In this document: in pieces, positions 11,141-22,519 of the stretch
Numbering within the stretch: the first letter of the stretch is position 1
Layout: each line of letters begins with the position of its first letter
Assembly: GCA_964020975.1 (NCBI GenBank)
Contig: CAXHWN010002145.1
Span: forward strand, 659,701 to 723,700
Length of the DNA: 64,000 nt
Source: Hermodice carunculata
Taxonomy: Eukaryota > Annelida > Polychaeta > Eunicida > Amphinomidae
Reading direction: 5' to 3'
Notes under the pieces: generated by a model
Seen by the model: only the letters and a program-made list of their open reading frames with translations
Database searches by the model: none
Told to the model about the DNA's origin: nothing
Position numbers and translations under genes: made by a program

Positions 11141-12094
11141 GGGTTTCCTTTTAGTACCCCCTGCCATGGTCAAGGTAAATAAACGGGATGCAATGATTTT
11201 GAGGGCCAGTCTCAGTGACCAAGACCGCGTGTGACCAATGCTCGGAATGGCCTCCGTTGCGGACTGGTTTGATGAGCACAAACATGGACCTGTGGGCAAA
11301 TGCTCCGTGACACAAGTAAGCGATGATCATTTGTTTTCAAAAGCTTTAGATTTTATGCCTGGAGGCCAGACGCAGGATCCCTGACAGTTGCACAGTTCAT
11401 TTCTGATTTGTTTCATTTAATATCGTTATGATTTCCTGAAAATTGAGACGTTGGGTAATTTCCCTGAATAAGCAAAGAGAAAAAAGGAATTTCATTTGAT
11501 GCAGCTAGCATGTGGAAAAAACCCTTGGCTGTTGTCTGTCTTATGTAGTGGGAAGGGGTATAAATCACACACACACAAAAGTTTATCTATGAGAACCTTG
11601 CTCGATTTTTTTTTTATGTCTTGGGTATGGGGGGGGGGAGCATGAATGATGGTCTTCTGCGGCGGATTGGGGGCGGTCGGAGGAACCCCTTTCCCCACGG
11701 AAAATATTAATCATATATCATCGTGGTTGAAAATATATCTTTAATCAGCTTAAAGTGAAATTTTAACTTCGTGTTTTAAGATAATTTGACCATTAGAATG
11801 CACCAGGGAGCGCCGTTTTTTCTTTTTGTTTTTGTAAACAGTTCCTACCGTGGGGGGGGGGGGGTCCCCCCCCCCACACACAACCACTTGGTGGCAATCG
11901 CGACTTCGCCATTCCAATCAATACACATTAGAAAAACCACCCACCCACCCGTTCAAACAGTTAGATCCTCCAACATTAAAAAAAAAAGCGATTAAAAGAT
12001 CCTAGATCCTACCCAAGTCTTAAAGAAAAGGTGACCCTGATACTAGCCTTTATATTCCAAAGGTCACAAGACCAACTCAGTCCGTGCATCCAAT
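11141..12094. other. Spacer with homopolymer runs, no gene seen
   Basis: It contains G and C runs near 11628, 11851 and 11866 and an (AC)n-like run near 11570. No open frame has recognisable content. Confidence 0.4.
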
Positions 12095-13604
12095 AGTACA
12101 GAAAAACATGATCAATATTCATTAATTCCAAACCCAACAATGACAGCAAAGAGATTCCAGACTTGCCAAAGCATCAACATTTCTTTTCTAATACCAATGT
12201 GAAGAAACAAATTTCAGTCCTGACTTGAGACAAGCAGTCACCCATAAAAGGTAACAGGTGGTTTTAAACCGGTCCTCTCAACCTTAGAAATATTCATCAT
12301 TAACTGCAGACAAAAGTTCATTTCCAAAATGTATAAGCCTAACCACCAAAAACACAAATTTCATTACTTCTGCCAAAAATAAAAAGAGACCTGTCAGGCC
12401 TATCACCTTTTAGTTCTGCCGACTTGTCAGTCGCCTAAGTTTACTGCAAAAGAGTAAAGTAGGCCTACATCGTTTTTGTGATATTTATGAATCTGGAACA
12501 TTACAAACGCACTCTACCTCCACTGTAACTATGAGTCCGAGAACAAAGCCCACAGCACAACATAGTCATAGCTAATGAAGTCATTTTCATATAGTACAGA
12601 AAAACATGATCCATATTCATTAATTCCAAACCCAACAATGACAGCAAAGAGATTCCAGACTTGCCAAAGCATCACATTTCTTTTCTAATACCAATGTGAA
12701 GAAACAAATTTCACTCCTGACTTGAGACAAGCAGTCACCCATAGAAGGTAACTGGTGGTTTTAAACCGGTCCACTCAACCTTAGAAATATTCATCATTAA
12801 CTGCAGACAAAAGTTCATTTCCAAAATGTATAGGCCTAGCCACCAAAAACACAAATTTCATTACTTCTGCCAAAAATAAAAAGGGACCTGTTAGGTCTAT
12901 CACCTTTAAGTTCTGCCGACTTGTCAGTCGCCTAAGTTTACAGCAAAAGAGTAAAGTAAGCCTACATCGTTTTTGTCATATTTATGAATCTGGAACATTA
13001 CAAACGCACTCTACCTCCACTGTAACTATGAGTCGGAGAACAAAGCCCACAGCACAACATAGTCATAGCTAATGAAGTCATTTTCATACAGTACAGAAAA
13101 ACATGATCCATATTCATTAATCCCAAACCCAACAATGACAGCAAAGAGATTCCAGACTTGCCAAAGCATCAACATTTCTTTTCTAAAAAGTTATGGCCCG
13201 GACAAGATTTTGAATGGATTTCACAGTGACCTAGATATTTGACCTAGTGACCTACTTTTGCCATGTGACACAACAACTCCCCAGGTAGTATTAAAATAAT
13301 AAATTTGGTAGCTGTAGGTATTATAGTAAGGGAAATATGGCATGGACAAGGTTTTACATGGAGTTTACACTGTGACCTAGATATTTGACCTAGTGACCTA
13401 GTTTTGCGTCGTGACACACTTTTAGGTCACAATACATTATCAGTAAACTTTTATAACAAGAAGTGGTGGTTTTAAACCGGTCCTCTCAACCTTTAAGGTT
13501 AGAAATATTCAGCATTAACTGCAGACAAAAGTTCATTTCCAAAATGTATAGGCCTAACCACCAAAAACACAAATTTCATTACTTCTGCCAAAAATAAAAA
13601 GAGA
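12095..13604. repeat. Tandem array of a 497-bp unit, three copies, the third interrupted
   Basis: Copies start at about 12095, 12593 and 13090 with AGTACAGAAAAACATGATC. Copies 1 and 2 are about 95% alike by eye. Copy 3 is split: 13090-13187 matches the start, and 13463-13604 resumes with GTGGTTTTAAACCGG and CATTAACTGCAGACAAAAG. No coding frame is conserved across the copies. Confidence 0.9.
13187..13462. repeat. Insert in third array copy, itself two about 130-bp subrepeats
   Basis: The segment GTGACCTAGATATTTGACCT occurs twice (about 13229 and 13371), with similar flanks such as CATGGACAAGGTTTTACATG and GCCCGGACAAGATTTTGAAT. It replaces about 95 bp of the parent unit, so it looks like an insertion with deletion of the target. 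Confidence 0.7.
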
Positions 13605-14086
13605 CCAAGGTACTCTGCTGAGCACTTAACGGTTATTGACCCATTGTTTTCTTTCACACAAACTAGTCGAAACCTGTATGGACTTGAATGGCATGAATTT
13701 GATGACATATCTTAACTGGTTTATTTGAAAAGGCAACATCACAGAAGCATTGACATGGGAGCTGTGATGTGAAATCCATTCGCGCACACTGCCACGGTCC
13801 TCTCATTGTCTCAATCAAAGTGAAAGTGTCACGGATTCTGCATCAGCCAGCTTGCGTCATTCTGCATCAGCCAGCTTGCGTCATCCACCACAGATAAGCT
13901 TGATCACATATTAAATCACGTGGAATCGCGATAAATGGAAATCAAAAAATATGATCGTGTCGAGCATTGTTGCCCCAGCTGGAACAGAAGTCTTGCGGTT
14001 GTCTGTGATAAAGAAAGTATGCTGATTTTCGGGCACAGGGCTACACCGACAACTACGGTAGGCCTACAAATCAAGAAATATGACTT

Positions 14087-14336
14087 GTAACCCTTTACCC
14101 TACAATTGACACTGAGTCAACAACTTTCGTTGGCATGAGTTGGGCACTAAGTGCCCAACTCATGCCAAGGAAAGTTGTTGACCAAGGGCATGTGATCTTA
14201 AATGGGCTCATCTACAATTCTCAGTCAAAATTACTGTTTTCCACTAATGTTGAAATTAGTTGAAAACGTTGAAGGAGACGACATTTGACCACCAGCCGGT
14301 TTTGGCCGGTTTAAGGGGGGTGGGTGGGAGGGTTAA
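14087..14336 (+). mobile_element. TTAA-flanked MITE with palindromic core (copy a)
   Basis: The ends read GTAACCCTTTACCC and GGGAGGGTTAA, degenerate versions of the TTAACCCTTTCCCC ends of copy d. The core at 14116-14182 is a near-perfect palindrome with 32-bp arms (1 mismatch by eye) around TAA. The right part carries the family block ACCAGCCGGTTTTGGCCGG. Flanking TTAA suggests a piggyBac-type non-autonomous element. No transposase is present. Confidence 0.8.
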
Positions 14337-14854
14337 ACACCAATCCTGAGAAATATGTAATATCTCTTTTCAAAGTTGGGGGGGGGAGCCATACATGTAT
14401 ATCGTTCACGATAATGAAGCGATTAGTATAAACATTAGACTGGCTGCAGTCTCGTTGGCAATAATTTTTTTTTTTTTAAATAATGAAATATGATTGGTGA
14501 GCCGGCGACAGATGAGCTGGCGAAAAAAGAGAACGATATCGGTCGCTGGCTTTACAATCGTCCCAATCGTATTTCCTTGTCTGTATGAATTGTGTTTGCG
14601 AACGAGGCCGCCATTCTACTTTAACACATTTTATTTCAAGAATCAAAATCAAGACATGCATAGCGCAAGATTACAGATGCAAATGCAGTGGGTATAGATT
14701 GCTTTTTTTTTTATCAGTGAACCAGGCATAAATTTGTTCGTTTCAGGTTTCCTGATTCTTGCGAGTATGTTATATTCTATGTTTGATTCAAAACGAAGTT
14801 TGACTTTGGAAGATTGCGTTTGATTTTGCAATAAATCTATTTGTCTCAATTTTT

Positions 14855-15178
14855 TCATTCAAATGGACATGTATTTGTCCCAAACTCGCCAATCATTGAT
14901 ATTCTTACACAAGTCAGAGATCCTGCACATTTCAATGTGTCGGGAACTTTGTTCCTATTGTCGGCTGGTGGACAGTTTCTCGGGTAGGTGATGTTCACGC
15001 ACCGTGGCAAGAGGAAAATGCGATGAGAAAACTTACCATCGTTTGTATCTTTTGTTGAGCTATTCCACATTATGCCTCCCAACTGTCTAAAAATTGTCGG
15101 TACCTTGACGGCCTCTGTTGATGGCATGCTCAAGAAAACAAGTAAGCAGCAGATGTTTATCACTACCAGTATCTTCAT
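14855..15178 (-). CDS. Small secreted cysteine-containing protein (107 aa, or first exon of it)
   Basis: The minus-strand ATG at 15178 starts MKILVVINICCLLVFLS, a classic signal peptide with likely cleavage near STEA|VKVP. The open frame gives 107 aa. The remainder has five cysteines (PRCVN, NCPP, KCAG, TCVR, TCPF) and two NxS/T sites, so it looks extracellular. A perfect donor, GATG|GTAAGT, sits at 15036-15037. If it is used, only 47 residues are coded in exon 1 (15037-15178) and the Cys-rich part is intronic read-through. The Cys spacing argues for the single-exon reading, the donor for splicing. I do not recognise the family. Confidence 0.5.
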   Translation of the reverse strand: MKILVVINICCLLVFLSMPSTEAVKVPTIFRQLGGIMWNSSTKDTNDGKFSHRIFLLPRCVNITYPRNCPPADNRNKVPDTLKCAGSLTCVRISMIGEFGTNTCPFE

Positions 15179-15915
15179 TATATCTTCCCCTCAGCTTAAG
15201 AACGTCAGTAACTTGAACACTCAGTTTTCTTTGCCACTAAAGTTGAAATTTCTGAAGACCACCAATATCGTAGATTCAGCATATGTGCAATAATTTTCCG
15301 AAAAGCTGCGCACTTGTTCTTCATCAGATCCATGCAGGCTACAATGTCATAAATATTGGATCCGACAAGAGCAGAAGCAAATCAGATACAAAGCGCCGAC
15401 AAGGCTCTTCAACAGTCATCTGCCATCGCTGATATGGCTGAGTTTATGGTCATTTGCAGATAACAAAATTACACCACACATTATTGTATCAATCCATCAA
15501 CAATAAGCCTGGTGATAGGTTTACAATTTAATAGTAGTGGAGAAAACTATGCCGATAGATAAGTTGTTCCTGAAACTCTCCAGAAAACAGGATCTTGTTG
15601 GCATGCACTGCACGTGCAGGAGTGGCTCGACATTTCTCATCCGGCAAACGCACAATGACATACAGCAAGTTTCTGCGTGCACCATGGCAAAACAAATTTT
15701 TGCTTTTTGACTCTAATTTACACAAACCAAAGGAGATATCTTGAAATCAGGGTGCAGCATTAAAAACATTAACAACAGTAACATAACTTTAAACGCTAAT
15801 TTGACCAACGGTCCCAGTACGGCGGAGCGCGCAGTAAACTATATGTACAGAACGGATCTGAACAGAGGTGATAGACACGATTTTTCCATTCGGTGTGTGA
15901 AATGGCGATACAATT
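15179..15915. other. Upstream region of the small secreted protein, no other gene seen
   Basis: Possible promoter sequence for the minus-strand gene. No clear TATA box or conserved block could be assigned. Confidence 0.3.
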
Positions 15916-15917
15916 CA

Positions 15918-15920
<3 letters not shown>

Positions 15921-16012
<92 letters not shown>

Positions 16013-16072
16013 GTATATATATATTAATACATGATGAAAATTGTGCATTTCATGACAAATTGATATTTTTTC

Positions 16073-16118
<46 letters not shown>
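15921..16118. repeat. (AT)n followed by (GT)n microsatellites
   Basis: AT dinucleotides run from about 15921 to 16002, grade into (ATGT)n, and after a gap a pure (GT)n lies at 16082-16118. Tyr/Ile frames over it are artefacts. Confidence 0.95.
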
Positions 16119-16119
<1 letters not shown>

Positions 16120-16951
16120 AAACAAAAATTCAAGAACACAAATGGCACTTCCTGAAGGTTCGTGCGTGTATCTGTAATTCTGCAGATCAAATTTTTAATA
16201 TCTAATATCTCCAAAATGATGGAACAAATTTCACTGCAACATGCGTTAAGACTGCCTGCGAAGCAGACTCTAATTTTCTTGTTTATGTATGTTGCATTAG
16301 AGTTGTGTAGCAGTGGGCCGCTTCATAGGCAGGCTCTTAATGTTCTTTGTAAATGCACAGACAGATCTGCTGCAAATGGAATCTTCCTTTGTGGTAATTT
16401 CTTGTGTTCATTTAGGTCAGTGGTGATACAAACACGTATAGATTTGTGATAAAATCACATCCAATGAACAATAAACAAATGTAGGATTTTAATTTATTTG
16501 AACAAGGAGAGTAAACAAAATTCAAATCTTAAATATCTGCATACCTATTCAAGATCTATAGACTTGCCATTCCAACTTCCAATTTGTAAAATTGTGCTGG
16601 AGACTCATCTGATTATCAATGACGAAAAGCAGCAGCATTGAAAATTATGCTAAATGAATTATAAAAGGACAAAATTTTGAAAATGGTACTGGACATTAAT
16701 ATTAAATTGGATATGTCATTCCATTTCTTAGCTGCCTGTTTAGTACAGTGGCATATCATTTACACATAAACCAAGTAGAAATTGAATCTGGATAATCATG
16801 CACACACATTTCATGACATGCATAGATGGTATTGTAGTCATTAACAAACACGCCATGAAACTGAAGACACGGCATTAGAAGACAGCTTGTTCATCAATAT
16901 ATGTACATAGATGGCCATGGCTGTCGACTATTACTATCAACTGTTCATTAT

Positions 16952-16955
<4 letters not shown>
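16119..16955. other. AT-rich spacer, no supported gene
   Basis: The 95-residue frame at 16162-16449 has no family motif, no clear splice or signal context, and is flanked by microsatellites. I see nothing convincing. Confidence 0.35.
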
Positions 16956-17009
<54 letters not shown>

Positions 17010-17053
17010 TATACATATATATATAATATATATGTATGTATATATATACACAC

Positions 17054-17121
<68 letters not shown>
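16956..17121. repeat. Interrupted (AT)n microsatellite
   Basis: Two long AT runs are separated by ATAC/ATGT variants near 17003-17060. Confidence 0.95.
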
Positions 17122-17126
<5 letters not shown>

Positions 17127-17749
17127 CAAACGGTGATCATATGGCTGTCTGCAGAGATCAGCTACAAGTGTGAATATTTAAACTATCTCTCCTGAAAGAA
17201 GCAATGGTATAGACCGGTAACCTACATTCACATAACTCTTTCAGTTCCAAGCTGATGACTGAGTCATGTACTATCATCGACACAGTTCGAAAGCAATGCA
17301 TGTAAAGTGTGTTGAGTAAAGCCTTTATCCTGGAAAAAAATTCAAGCGGAACTACTCTCTGAAAGACTCAGTATGTGCACAGAAAATGGATAATTGTCAC
17401 CTAAAGAGAGGGTGCAGGGCTCATCAATGCTTGTCAATGGGAACTAAATAGTAGGCACTTCTATACAGTCTGGGGCACCGAGTAAGTCAGTGCAGTACCA
17501 GCTGCGAGGCTAAGGCCCACATCAGTTATGCTAATCACTTTAAATTTTCAATATATCTTCGAAATTACTTGAAGGTGAAGTTGCCAATCCAACTTCGATT
17601 CCCATGCACAATTAATTGTTTTATTTCAAGTCAGGTTGGGTGCAAGATACCACATTGAAAAGACTGCTTGTGTTATTTTGATTGTCTCCCGCGTCTTGTT
17701 GTAAAGCCTATGGCAGAAAAGTCAACATTGTAAAGTTTTAATGTATGAA

Positions 17750-17777
17750 AGCTTTGAAAGCAAATCTTCTTTTCTAG
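17750..17777 (+). mobile_element. Helitron/Helentron-like 3' terminus, second copy of the end at 20045-20077
   Basis: AAGCAAATCTTCTTTTCTAG followed by T closely matches the end of the element at 20077 (AAGCAAATCTTTCTTTTCTAG plus T, one base longer). The hairpin arm here is degenerate (GCTTTG). It may be a 3'-end remnant of the same family, whose left part is not evident. Confidence 0.45.
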
Positions 17778-18729
17778 TTTATTTTCTGTCACTATATTCT
17801 TGTACGTTGTTCATCTACATAGAGCAACAAAAGCACATCCATTCCCTGAGTATCACATGTATGTTCCACTCAAATTTGACACATGGACTGGGTAAAGACA
17901 ATAATTTAACAACGGCTGTTAACCTCACAAAATCTCAGCAACAATAAATATGAGACCTATGATATATCTTATGTTTATCGTAACTGAAGCTATGATACGA
18001 CAGGAACCGACCAAGGACATTCACCCGTTGACAGTTGAATTATAAGCTGCATTAACGTACTAATTATGCGTCCAAAATGAATTAACCCTCCCCACTTAAA
18101 GATCCTTAAAGCATGGATCGTCGATGCTTGAAGGTAGAGCATTATAATTGTTTTCGTAACAGTAAAGCTGCTTTGTTGTTACAACGAAGCATGGCTTTAT
18201 TTATCAAATATTCGCAATGGGAAAGAACAAAGAATAGGAGGTATTCATATTATTCAGTTATTATTAACTGCAGACTTGCTCTGGTCCCCGTAGTTGCTAG
18301 GCAACAGAACTATGATTTCGCCAGTGCACCTTTACAAGATCTATTACTTAATCACCCAGAAATAACACTTTTTCTACCAAACAAATTAAACTTTCTAAAT
18401 ATGTTCAGCATCTTGTGTGTTTTAAAATGTAGTCAATGACTTTTTGTAACCTTTCTGCTTTCTGCTGTTGCCCTTTGTATCACAGAAGCTCATTTGGCCC
18501 TGCTTAACATATAAATGTGCCCTCCTTTCTGTCAAGTTCCTTGCTGCAGTCCAGGGTGCATGATTCGTGACAGACCCGAAGTTGAAATGATCATGCCTGA
18601 ATCATTCAGCAACACGTTATAGTGACGTCACCGAATGGACTCAATGTGCCAAACTGGCAGATATGGATGCAAAACGCATATTCAGTACTCTCCACGGAAA
18701 AGCCATTACCTGAACTTTAAAATGCTGTA

Positions 18730-18843
18730 TTAGCCCCTTCCAATTAAACCGGCTAAAACTGTCCGGTGGTCAAATGTCGTCAGCGTCCAACCCACGCCAA
18801 GGAAAGCTGTTGACTCAGTCTTAATTCGAGGGGAATAGGTTAA
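18730..18843 (-). mobile_element. TTAA MITE remnant, reverse orientation, half of the core missing (copy b)
   Basis: It begins with a TTAG-type end, then the reverse complement of the family right end (AAACCGGCTAAAACTGTCCG). It jumps to one palindrome arm (GCCAAGGAAAGCTGTTGACT) and ends GGGGAATAGGTTAA. One arm and the middle are deleted. Confidence 0.65.
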
Positions 18844-19008
18844 ATGTACGAAGAAACAGAGGGTCTTTGGCATCACGCAGCATTTTATACTTTAATTATT
18901 GAATACTAAGAACACCATAATTTGAATTCTGTGGCGGAGGGGGGGGGGGCTTTAATGAATTTCCCTAAGAAAATATCTAAGAAACAATAGCGTAAATAAT
19001 GCTTTATT

Positions 19009-20077
19009 ATGTCTGTGTGTGAACACAGACATATTGTTTTACCCAATATTCTTTCTTTCTTTCTTTCCTATCTTTCTTTCCGCCAGATTTTTTGTCGTCT
19101 TAAACTCAGACACCGTGCAAGCTAGAAACTTCAAACTTTGCATTGATATAGCACCTGCAGTGAAGTGTTGCATATCGTTCTGTATAGTCAAGATTTTGAA
19201 AATTATGCAATTAGGGCAATTAAAAATATTCAATTGATTCTGGCTTCCAAAGTATTCATACGATTTTGATGATGTTGGACCCAAATTGTAGATATTGTAA
19301 CACTGAACATTTTTGTAATTTACATGTGACCTCTAAAGGTCAAAAGTCAAGGTCATTTGTACGTTTGAAATATTCATCCAGCCATAACTCAGTAAATTTC
19401 CATCCAATTTTGATCATGTTGGACACAAATTGTAGCTACTGTAACACTGCACATTTTTGTAATTTACACGTCACCTCTAGAGGTCAAAGGTCAAGGTCAT
19501 TTTGCCATTTGAAATATTCATGTAGCCATAACTCGGTCACTTTTAATCCAATTTTGATCATGTTGGGCTCAAATTATAGATATTGTAACATTCCACATTT
19601 TTGTAATCACATGTCACCTCTAAAGGTTAAAGGTGAGGGTAATTTGGACCTTTCAGCCCTAACTCGGGCAATTTTCATATAATTTTACTCATGTTGAGCT
19701 CAAATTGTATATATTGTAACACTGCACATTTTTGTAATGTATAAGTGACCTCCAGAGGTCAAAGGTCAAGGTCATTATGTCGTTTGAAATTTTCATCTAG
19801 CCATAACTCGGCCAATTATCATCCAATTTTGATCATGTTGGACACAAATTGTAGCTACATATGAGCACTTAAGTTTTCTTTTTTATTTGACCTCCAAAGG
19901 TCAAGGTCATTTTGCCTTTTGAATGTTTCATCTGGCCATAATTTGGTCACTTTCCATCCAATTTTATTCATGTTGGACTCAAATTGTAAGTGTTTGAACA
20001 CTGCATATTTTTGTAATTATGCAAATTTTTTCACACACAGAGACAGATTTGCTTTCAAGCAAATCTTTCTTTTCTAG
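19009..20077 (+). mobile_element. Helentron/pearl-like (HINE) non-autonomous element with a 143-bp tandem core
   Basis: The left side carries TCTGTGTGTGAA and the right side its complement TTCACACACAGA near 20029-20040, as expected of subterminal inverted repeats. Between them lie about six tandem units of roughly 143 bp, marked by TTTTGATCATGTTGGACAC at about 19404, 19549 and 19822 and variants near 19265, 19678 and 19962. The right end has a perfect 10-bp hairpin (20045-20066, AGATTTGCTT/AAGCAAATCT), then CTAG (20074-20077) and a T. This layout is known from Helentron-derived HINEs, including bivalve pearl elements. No Rep/helicase gene is present. The open frame at 19266-19682 is a repeat artefact. 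Confidence 0.65.
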
Positions 20078-20708
20078 TTACAAGATAAATTTTTCCGTTA
20101 GAGTCCACCATAAAATAGAGAGATAAAGAAATTCTCCGACCGTGACCTATTTCACTTCTCAGGGGGTCACCCTCGTGCTTTTCCGTGACTTTATAGTGCA
20201 AGCGGTTCGGAGGTGTACCCTGAAGCAAGAGCGACAAGTAATCGTCCCGTATTTATTTCAAATAGGGAAAAAAGAAGGACAAGAACGTAGAAGTTGCTGT
20301 TCAACTCTCACTGAAGAACTGTTCATGCTTCAAAAATACGTTTTAATGTGCTCGTCGCCTTCGGAAGGAAAATCATATATGCACTATGTAACTCAAGAAA
20401 GTCAAAGTGAAGTATACGTTTCGTGGATGTGCATTGCACTGGTCACAATCAGTGAAGCTTCACGAGTAAAATCAGTTTAAGATCCTGGGAGAACGTAACA
20501 AAAATAAATCGATGCCGTTCTTTCAAGGGCTGGACCATTGTGTCCAGTCGTGGCACGTATCGTAATTCCCTTATAGGAAAGAAAACATACGGGCTTTACG
20601 TCCGATATGACTCGCAGTAAACGTGAAGTAAACACAATTGGAAAATTATGTTACTTGAACAGTCCGGAGGCAAAAGTGAAAAGTAATAGTTTTTGTGTAA
20701 GATTGAAT

Positions 20709-20742
<34 letters not shown>

Positions 20743-22519
20743 TTTTGTTTTGTTTTTTTGTTTTTTTTTTTTTAGTCTCAACAGAACATCATTCATACTT
20801 ACCGCTTTAAACATTCCCTTTGTGAAAGGCAACATACTAATTTCTTTTCTTTCTTTCTTTTCTTTCTTCCCCTCTTTCTTTCTATCTGTTTCCCCTTTCT
20901 TCCTTTTTTTCTTTCTTTTTTCCATACTTTTGTAATGTTATAATACATTGCGCTTTCTTCCATCTACGCTAGGTTTTATATGACAGCATGTTACACTTTA
21001 GCACAAAACCTGTATTTTAGCCATTTCCGTGACCAGTGTGTTGTTTTGAAGCTGCAGAGAGAAAGGGTGCCAGCGAAACGTGTTTATGACCACAAATTAT
21101 TTAGTTAACTCGCTCACTGCCAACTGCAACTTAAGTCGAATTACTAAAGACACGGCAACTACTCTGAATAATAAAAAAAAATACTAGACACATATTCCTT
21201 GTGGAAAGACTTTTATTCAGTTTTAAATACCGACATGCCCATATTTCCAGAAAAAAAAATAATGGTCCGGATCAACGAGTACAGCTTTCCTCGAGACGCT
21301 TTGGACGCAGCGCGTCAAAGAGCGTCGAGAAGCTGTTGATTCAGTCCACAATCAAGGAAAAAAAAGAAAAAGAGAATGCCACTAATTTATAGTTGAGAAG
21401 TTGCGAATTTCTCGCACGTATGTAAAGTATATGCGCGAGAAAGAGTCACTCAAATTCATTGATCGAAAACTGGCAAGTGACGACAGGCTTACATTCATTT
21501 CCCATAGCGCCATGGGTCATTGGCGGCCAGAGGCGTGGTGAATGCGAAGGCTCGCATGATTGTTGTATTTGAGATCTGTCCTGCACGTGGCGATTGATGG
21601 CTGCTGTACTCATGCCAGTTTCGGAAACTTCTATGTATAGTTCATATATTTTCATAATTTATGCCATGGTAAGTGCAATTACTCAATTTTAGTAGCAAGT
21701 TGCTATATTTCTATAGTTCATCTGATGATTAAAATCTTGCTTGAATAGCTTTATTTATCTGCTGAAGATATTGCTGAAGAGAGGCCGGGTTGCTCGCGTA
21801 CCACTGGATCTTAAACTCAATGTGACCACAGTCAGCACGAAATAATTACATGACACATTTACATGCTATACTCGTAAGTAGGACGTTCGCGTTAGGTAAA
21901 TCTATAACTCTCTAAATTAAATGTGATTTCCCTTAATACTTTGCCAAAGGTTCCAACGATAAGGGGTGCCAGCCTCCTCCCATACCCATTCCCCAGCTCG
22001 ATTGCTTTGCGACGTCGCAATATCAGTCAGTATACCCCCCCCCCAAAAAAAAGTCCTAGATCCGCCCCCAAGAACCACTCAAATTGATGTGGTTGGTGAT
22101 CGAGATTGCCTGCCAAGCCCACCAGAATGATAGTCAAGCCCTTTCCTGATTTTGGTCTTTGGACTTTATACAAGAGCAACGATAAATGTCATAATATAGT
22201 GATAAAGCAATCGGTAAAAAATGTTGCCTGAACTGTTGGGATGACTATAGAGATAAACATGTCTGAGTAGTATCACTTACAGAGCAGTGGTCAAAGCACC
22301 ACTTGTAGAAGAATCAACATACACCATGATACATGTAACCACTCTGCTTTATTAACAGTAGCCGCCTGTTTAACTCACAGTGGTATCACGATTTTATTTA
22401 CATTAGTAGTATCAGATAACAAAGATTGAATGAGCTTGTTTCGAATGTGAAAATTAGGCTCCCGTTCATTTAGTTCCAAGTTCACCCACTGCGGATACAT
22501 TTGCAGGACTTTGTTAACA
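20078..22519. other. Intergenic and upstream DNA of the carboxylesterase, no gene supported
   Basis: It holds a poly(T) run at about 20710-20740 and a (CTTT)-rich tract to 20925, with no family-like coding. A possible splice acceptor, ACATTTGCAG, ends at 22506, 13 bases before the esterase ATG, so a 5' UTR exon may exist upstream. The 130-aa minus-strand frame at 22375-22767 is antisense to the esterase. Confidence 0.4.

Noticed and set aside
6868-17195. Tyr/Ile-repeat open frames over AT dinucleotides (6868-7080, 15741-16048, 16875-17195)
   Set aside because: Microsatellite artefacts present on both strands.
19266-19682. 138-codon frame with internal repeats
   Set aside because: It follows the 143-bp tandem units. 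The units vary without keeping the frame.
20596-20935. Lys-rich and Phe-rich frames
   Set aside because: Low-complexity T/A and CTTT tract.
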